A stretch of 33,189 bases of DNA from positions 1-33,189 of the forward strand of contig JAJYBV010000031.1 of NCBI GenBank assembly GCA_021778805.1, given 5' to 3'. A program made the position numbers and the translations under genes. The notes beneath the pieces are model-generated. The model was not told where the DNA came from. It searched no databases and saw nothing but the letters and a program-made list of their open reading frames with translations. This DNA comes from Chloroflexota bacterium (GTDB taxonomy: Bacteria; Chloroflexota; Ktedonobacteria; Ktedonobacterales; JACDGC01). Shown here piece by piece: positions 29,729-33,189 of the stretch (position 1 is the first letter of the stretch; every line of letters begins with the position of its first letter).

Positions 29729-31981
29729 GTGAGTCAAATACCTGCTTTCTCAAATTCCGATGATGATTCTATTATCGTTTCCCGCAGAGAACAAGACCGG
29801 ATTCTTGAAATTGAAAAGAAAATCCGCAGAATTTTATTTGGCGGCAACGCCAGTGATAAATCACACACTCCTCAGCTGTCTTTTCAAGACGCTCTGCAAA
29901 CCGCTGTCACATTTTTTGCTACAAATATGGATGAAACATTGGTTGAACTGTGGCTCATCGATCGTATTCCATGGGCAAAACGCAACCACGCAGATCAGAT
30001 GCATCTGCTGGCGTGGGTTTCTCCGCGTTCGCCCGCTATTCCCCAAAGGGCCAGCCGAGAGCCAAGCGAATTAATTTCAGGCGCGCTGCTTGCCGGCCGG
30101 CCACTGCGTTTTGATCAAGCCAAAAGTGATTTTCAAGTTCGTAAATGGGCGAAGTCAGCTGAAGTCAATCCTGACCAAATCGAAGTTTTTTTTGGAACTC
30201 CCATCTTTTATCAGGGAGAGCCATTTGGTGTACTGGCTGTTGGCACAAGCTCCGAGCCTAGCTATGAACATGTTGAATTAATCGACGCTTTTGTAGATTA
30301 TATTTCAATGGCCGCGCACACTCTGCATACTTTAAGTGATTTGGCCGGTTTGCAAGAGATTTATGAAAAATCTTTGGCGTATTCCTCGCATCTGCAGGCA
30401 GTTCTTACCATTCCGGATCTCACACTCATCTATACAAACGCTGTTTTTGACAACTTATTTCAAATCGGCCCGGATTTTTGGGGCCAAACTATAGATACAG
30501 CCCTGCCGGAAATTTCCTCTGAATTGCGCCGTCATTTGCAGTTAAATTCCTTCACGCAGCAAAACAGACAGCAAAAATATGCCTCAACATTAACGCTGCG
30601 GCTGCCCGGAGGCATTTCATATTGGGAATTTATTGTTTCGGTTTTACCTGCTGCAGATGAAAAAAATATGCTGCTGAATATCGAAGCCTCGGATATTACC
30701 AGTTATGTTAATCGGCTGAATTCGCTAAGAAATGAAACCAGCACAGCGCAGGAACGAGTAGCGCAAATGGTTGCCCTGCATAATGTGGCGCTTGATTCTG
30801 CGCGGCGCTTTGGTCAAGATCCGCAAGATTTACTGCTGAATATACTCAAAAAGATGATAGATATGGCCGGCGCCGATAAAGCAAATGTTGTTTATTGGAA
30901 CAACGCACAGCAAAATCTTGAACAAATCGCAGTTATTGGGGCAGCAGAAGATGACACCAAGGCTTTCCGCCAAATCGCGCTGACCAAAGTGGCGTTCCAA
31001 TCCGGCGAGATTTACTTTGAGTCAGATTATAAACATTCGGCGTACTATATTCCGGAAACAGACAGCCCAGCCATAAAAGCCGCTATGAGCATTCCTATGA
31101 AGTATAGGTTAAATGTTATCGGTGTTATTAACCTGATTTTTACTGAATCGGCTCCAATTTACCATGAGCAGCGAACTATTTTGATATCACGCGAGGATAT
31201 GTGGCTGATGGATTTATTTGCCGCACAAGCAACCAGCGCCATTGAAAATTCACGCTCGTACTTGGAGCTGGATAAAGCATATCAGCAAACCCGTTCACTA
31301 AAACGGCGGCAAGATGATTTGCTGCGCAGATTAGCCCACGATTTAAAAACTCCGTTAACCGGGCTGAAAGGATTTATTGAACTGGCGCAGGAAACACACG
31401 CTACCGATGATTCAAAAACTATACTTTCAGATGCTTTCAGCAGCGCGGAACGCATGGAAGACATTCTTGACCACATCTTAGAGTATTCTAAAAATCCCGA
31501 ATTGCAAAAAGTACTGCTGGCGCCTGCAAATGTTAAAGAAATTATCACCGAAAGCGCCGATGAATGGAAACTTCAGATTAAAGCGCGCCGGCTGAGCCAT
31601 ACTATTACGGTTCAAGCGCCGGATGATGTATATATTTTAGCTGATAGCAATGGGCTTAAAGAAGTTTTAGATAACAGCATTAGCAACGCCGTTAAATATA
31701 GTCCCTCGGGTGGAAATATCCTTATTCAAGCAATGGCAAATTTAGCCCTGCGGCAGGTAACCATTCGCATTGTTGATAACGGCATCGGTATAGACTCTGC
31801 CGCACAGGCAAAATTATTTCAGCCGTACCAGCGCGCCGACGCCGTAAATGGTATAGACGGCAATGGGCTTGGTTTATATATTTCCCGCCAATTGATCGAA
31901 GCAATGAACGGATCGTTCATTCTTGAAAGCAGCGCGCCGGGCAACGGCAGTGTTTTTGCTTTAACACTGCCGACTCCATAG
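29729..31981 (+). CDS. Multi-sensor histidine kinase (GAF, PAS and GAF sensors)
   Basis: A 750-residue soluble sensor kinase without transmembrane helices. Order by pattern: an N-terminal GAF-type domain at about 40-205 (TFFATNMDETLVELWLID, GTPIFYQGEPFGVLAVGTS), a PAS-like domain at about 210-325, a second GAF domain at about 350-515 (LLNILKKMIDMAGADKANVVYW, SIPMKYRLNVIGVINLIF), then HisKA with the phosphorylation His537 (LAHDLKTPLTGLKGFIE). HATPase_c follows to the end, with N box NSISNAVKYSP, G1 VDNGIGID and G2 GNGLGLYISRQL. Start: GTG at 29729 with GAGGGG about 7 bases upstream. No response regulator is adjacent, so it is an orphan in this window. Confidence 0.92.
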   Translation: MSQIPAFSNSDDDSIIVSRREQDRILEIEKKIRRILFGGNASDKSHTPQLSFQDALQTAVTFFATNMDETLVELWLIDRIPWAKRNHADQMHLLAWVSPRSPAIPQRASREPSELISGALLAGRPLRFDQAKSDFQVRKWAKSAEVNPDQIEVFFGTPIFYQGEPFGVLAVGTSSEPSYEHVELIDAFVDYISMAAHTLHTLSDLAGLQEIYEKSLAYSSHLQAVLTIPDLTLIYTNAVFDNLFQIGPDFWGQTIDTALPEISSELRRHLQLNSFTQQNRQQKYASTLTLRLPGGISYWEFIVSVLPAADEKNMLLNIEASDITSYVNRLNSLRNETSTAQERVAQMVALHNVALDSARRFGQDPQDLLLNILKKMIDMAGADKANVVYWNNAQQNLEQIAVIGAAEDDTKAFRQIALTKVAFQSGEIYFESDYKHSAYYIPETDSPAIKAAMSIPMKYRLNVIGVINLIFTESAPIYHEQRTILISREDMWLMDLFAAQATSAIENSRSYLELDKAYQQTRSLKRRQDDLLRRLAHDLKTPLTGLKGFIELAQETHATDDSKTILSDAFSSAERMEDILDHILEYSKNPELQKVLLAPANVKEIITESADEWKLQIKARRLSHTITVQAPDDVYILADSNGLKEVLDNSISNAVKYSPSGGNILIQAMANLALRQVTIRIVDNGIGIDSAAQAKLFQPYQRADAVNGIDGNGLGLYISRQLIEAMNGSFILESSAPGNGSVFALTLPTP

Positions 31982-31983
31982 CG

Positions 31984-32640
31984 TTATTTCCGCAGCAGCG
32001 CTACCTGTTCCAGCAATGTTTTAGGTTCCAGACGATCACGATAATCTGGCTTGGTATACGCAAATCGGATGATTCTATCGGCGTCGATTACATATGTTGC
32101 CGGTATCGGCAATTCCCATGTTGAAACGCCGTTAGCCTTCTCTACATCCAGCCCAGCTTTTAAATATATTTCCCGAATATTTTCCGGAACTGTAAACAGC
32201 ACTTTATATTGCCGTAGAATTACGGCGTTCACATCGCTAAGCACCGGAAACGCCAAATGATGCTTTTCCGTTACTGTTAATGATCCATCCGGCAATTCGG
32301 GCGAAATTGCAACCAATTCCGCGCCTAATTCATGAATTTGAGGTAATATTTCTTGATACGCACGTAGCTGAATATTGCAATACGGACACCAAGCTCCACG
32401 GTAAAAGGTCAGCGCAACCGGGCCATTTCGCAACAAGCCGCTTAAACTTACTGTTTGGCCAGTTGCGTTTGGCAACGAAAAATCCGGCGCCAACTCACCT
32501 TTCTGCAAAGCTGTTTTTTCAATATTCGTGGCAATTAAATCTTGCACGCTTTTATTATAAATAACGGTTGTTTCCGCTGAAGTTCTTTGGCGCAGTTTTT
32601 GTAATTGCGCTTCCAGTGTTTGTTCCGGTTGATCAGTCAT
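31984..32640 (-). CDS. Peroxiredoxin-like (AhpC/TSA) protein
   Basis: A 218-residue thioredoxin-fold protein of the peroxiredoxin-like family. ALQKGELAPDFSLPNATGQTVSLSGLL is the usual opening strand and helix. The active-site region is LTFYRGAWCPYCNIQLRAY with Cys85-x2-Cys88, a CxxC pair as in the AhpC/TSA or Bcp-like branch. DVNAVILRQYKV and STWELPIPATYVIDADRIIRFAYTKPDYRDR are family-typical. It probably reduces peroxides or acts as a thiol oxidoreductase in the cytosol (no signal peptide). Start: ATG at 32640 with AGGA about 9 bases upstream. It converges with the kinase gene, stops 2 bp apart. Confidence 0.9.
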   Translation of the reverse strand: MTDQPEQTLEAQLQKLRQRTSAETTVIYNKSVQDLIATNIEKTALQKGELAPDFSLPNATGQTVSLSGLLRNGPVALTFYRGAWCPYCNIQLRAYQEILPQIHELGAELVAISPELPDGSLTVTEKHHLAFPVLSDVNAVILRQYKVLFTVPENIREIYLKAGLDVEKANGVSTWELPIPATYVIDADRIIRFAYTKPDYRDRLEPKTLLEQVALLRK

Positions 32641-32688
32641 TTTTCATTTTCCTAGGCATTTATTTTTAAAAATGCAGCCTGTTTTACA

Positions 32689-33012
32689 TCAAGAATTACG
32701 TTGAAGATTACGAAGCTGGGCTTTGCCATGAATCACTCCGGTAGCCGCAACAACATAAGGCACACAATAGGTTAATAGAATCGAAAACAATAGCGGCGCT
32801 GTAATATGCCGCGACATCAAATCACCCATATGGTTAATTAAAGTGAGAATTGTCCCGACAATCAATGCAATTTTTAGTGAATGCCAAGCCGTATCGCGTT
32901 CAAACATCATTTGTAACATAGCAATGACGCCACTTTTCATCCGAAATATTTTGAAAGGATAACCATTCTGTACATGCATGCGTTCTTCCGGTTTAGATAT
33001 CCTCTCATTCAT
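32689..33012 (-). CDS. NrtS-like small membrane protein
   Basis: A 107-residue protein with two predicted membrane segments (about 42-62, LKIALIVGTILTLINHMGDLM, and 75-97, LLFSILLTYCVPYVVAATGVI). The pattern ALxVGTxLTLIN(x)GD followed by LTYxVPYxVA matches what I recall of the NrtS family, small proteins annotated as nitrate/nitrite transporters. The match is from memory, not from a search. The N-terminal 30 residues are polar and the true start could be later, for example an internal ATG at 32979 with GGAAG upstream. No nitrate-metabolism gene is nearby. Confidence 0.65.
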   Translation of the reverse strand: MNERISKPEERMHVQNGYPFKIFRMKSGVIAMLQMMFERDTAWHSLKIALIVGTILTLINHMGDLMSRHITAPLLFSILLTYCVPYVVAATGVIHGKAQLRNLQRNS

Positions 33013-33148
33013 ACATCGGAATAAACGTATCGGATCATAAAGACTGTTTTATTGGAAAGATTATTAGTAACTCACCTTACGCAGGATGAGCAAAAAGGAA
33101 CAAAATGAGGCATACTAAAAGCAGAGAGAAGCACAAAGGGAAACAAGT

Positions 33149-33189
33149 ATGGCAAAACACAAATCAACAGCCCAGCAAGAGGAAAAGCC
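33149..33189 (+). CDS. Partial CDS at window edge, unknown
   Basis: An ATG at 33149 follows AAAGGG (33135-33140) by about 8 bases and opens a frame that runs off the window. The 13 complete codons read MAKHKSTAQQEEK, a basic, polar start. Too short to identify. Confidence 0.4.
   Translation, partial: MAKHKSTAQQEEK

Noticed and set aside
1-33189. CRISPR array, prophage or insertion sequence
   Set aside because: No evenly spaced direct repeats, no transposase, integrase or phage structural gene is visible. The only repeats are the palindromic elements listed.

Overview
The window is about 33 kb of bacterial chromosome with moderate GC, few long gaps and no rRNA, tRNA, CRISPR array, transposase or phage gene that I can see. 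The mix of genes suggests a member of the Chloroflexota, perhaps Ktedonobacteria-like: several ECF sigma factors each paired with a membrane-anchored regulator, a lipoprotein-type family 5 solute-binding protein, a fused ECF-transporter ATPase, FHA proteins, an NrtS-like protein and short GC-rich dispersed palindromic repeats. This is an inference from gene style; there is no decisive phylogenetic marker here.

Layout. 1-300 is empty apart from a 12-G run. A palindromic MITE-like repeat (301-439) abuts a minus-strand pair: an acetoacetate-decarboxylase-like protein followed by a Gfo/Idh/MocA oxidoreductase (440-2132). A 477-bp gap with a second inverted-repeat element leads into a sigma factor/zinc-finger anti-sigma pair (2610-4939) closed by a strong bidirectional terminator. 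On the minus strand come a large unknown membrane protein coupled to a divergent AroA (5042-8302), an orphan peptide-type solute-binding lipoprotein with its own terminator and a hairpin-rich leader (8548-10368), and a second sigma factor with a membrane-anchored partner (10522-12310). Proline dehydrogenase (minus) then faces away from a coiled-coil membrane protein and a double-FHA protein (12725-15847).

The middle holds the threonine-to-glycine operon tdh-kbl (16080-18324). It converges on a NUDIX hydrolase preceded by a 38-codon, very basic small ORF (18350-19047). A repeat-rich gap carries an inverted copy of the first palindromic repeat. After it come a small membrane protein and a membrane-anchored Mrr-type nuclease (19649-20811), then a convergent ferritin-like protein. 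A good promoter drives a candidate 34-residue leader ORF ahead of a two-gene ABC-2 exporter (21812-23944), followed by hflX.

The right part is a compact group-II-style ECF vitamin/metal uptake operon: S component, fused A-A' ATPase and T component, followed closely by a biotin carrier protein (25588-29405). The S gene is preceded by a long inverted repeat that could be a regulatory RNA. The fused ATPase appears to have one normal and one degenerate ATP site. A hairpin-dense 323-bp gap precedes an orphan multi-sensor histidine kinase (29729-31981). The window ends with a peroxiredoxin-like protein, an NrtS-like protein and the first codons of another gene.

Most genes are ordinary. The points most worth a second look are the asymmetric ECF ATPase with its biotin-carrier neighbour, the three structured leaders (25468-25556, 29454-29582 and 10394-10498), the leader ORF before the ABC exporter, the membrane-Mrr pair beside dispersed repeats, and the dispersed repeat itself.
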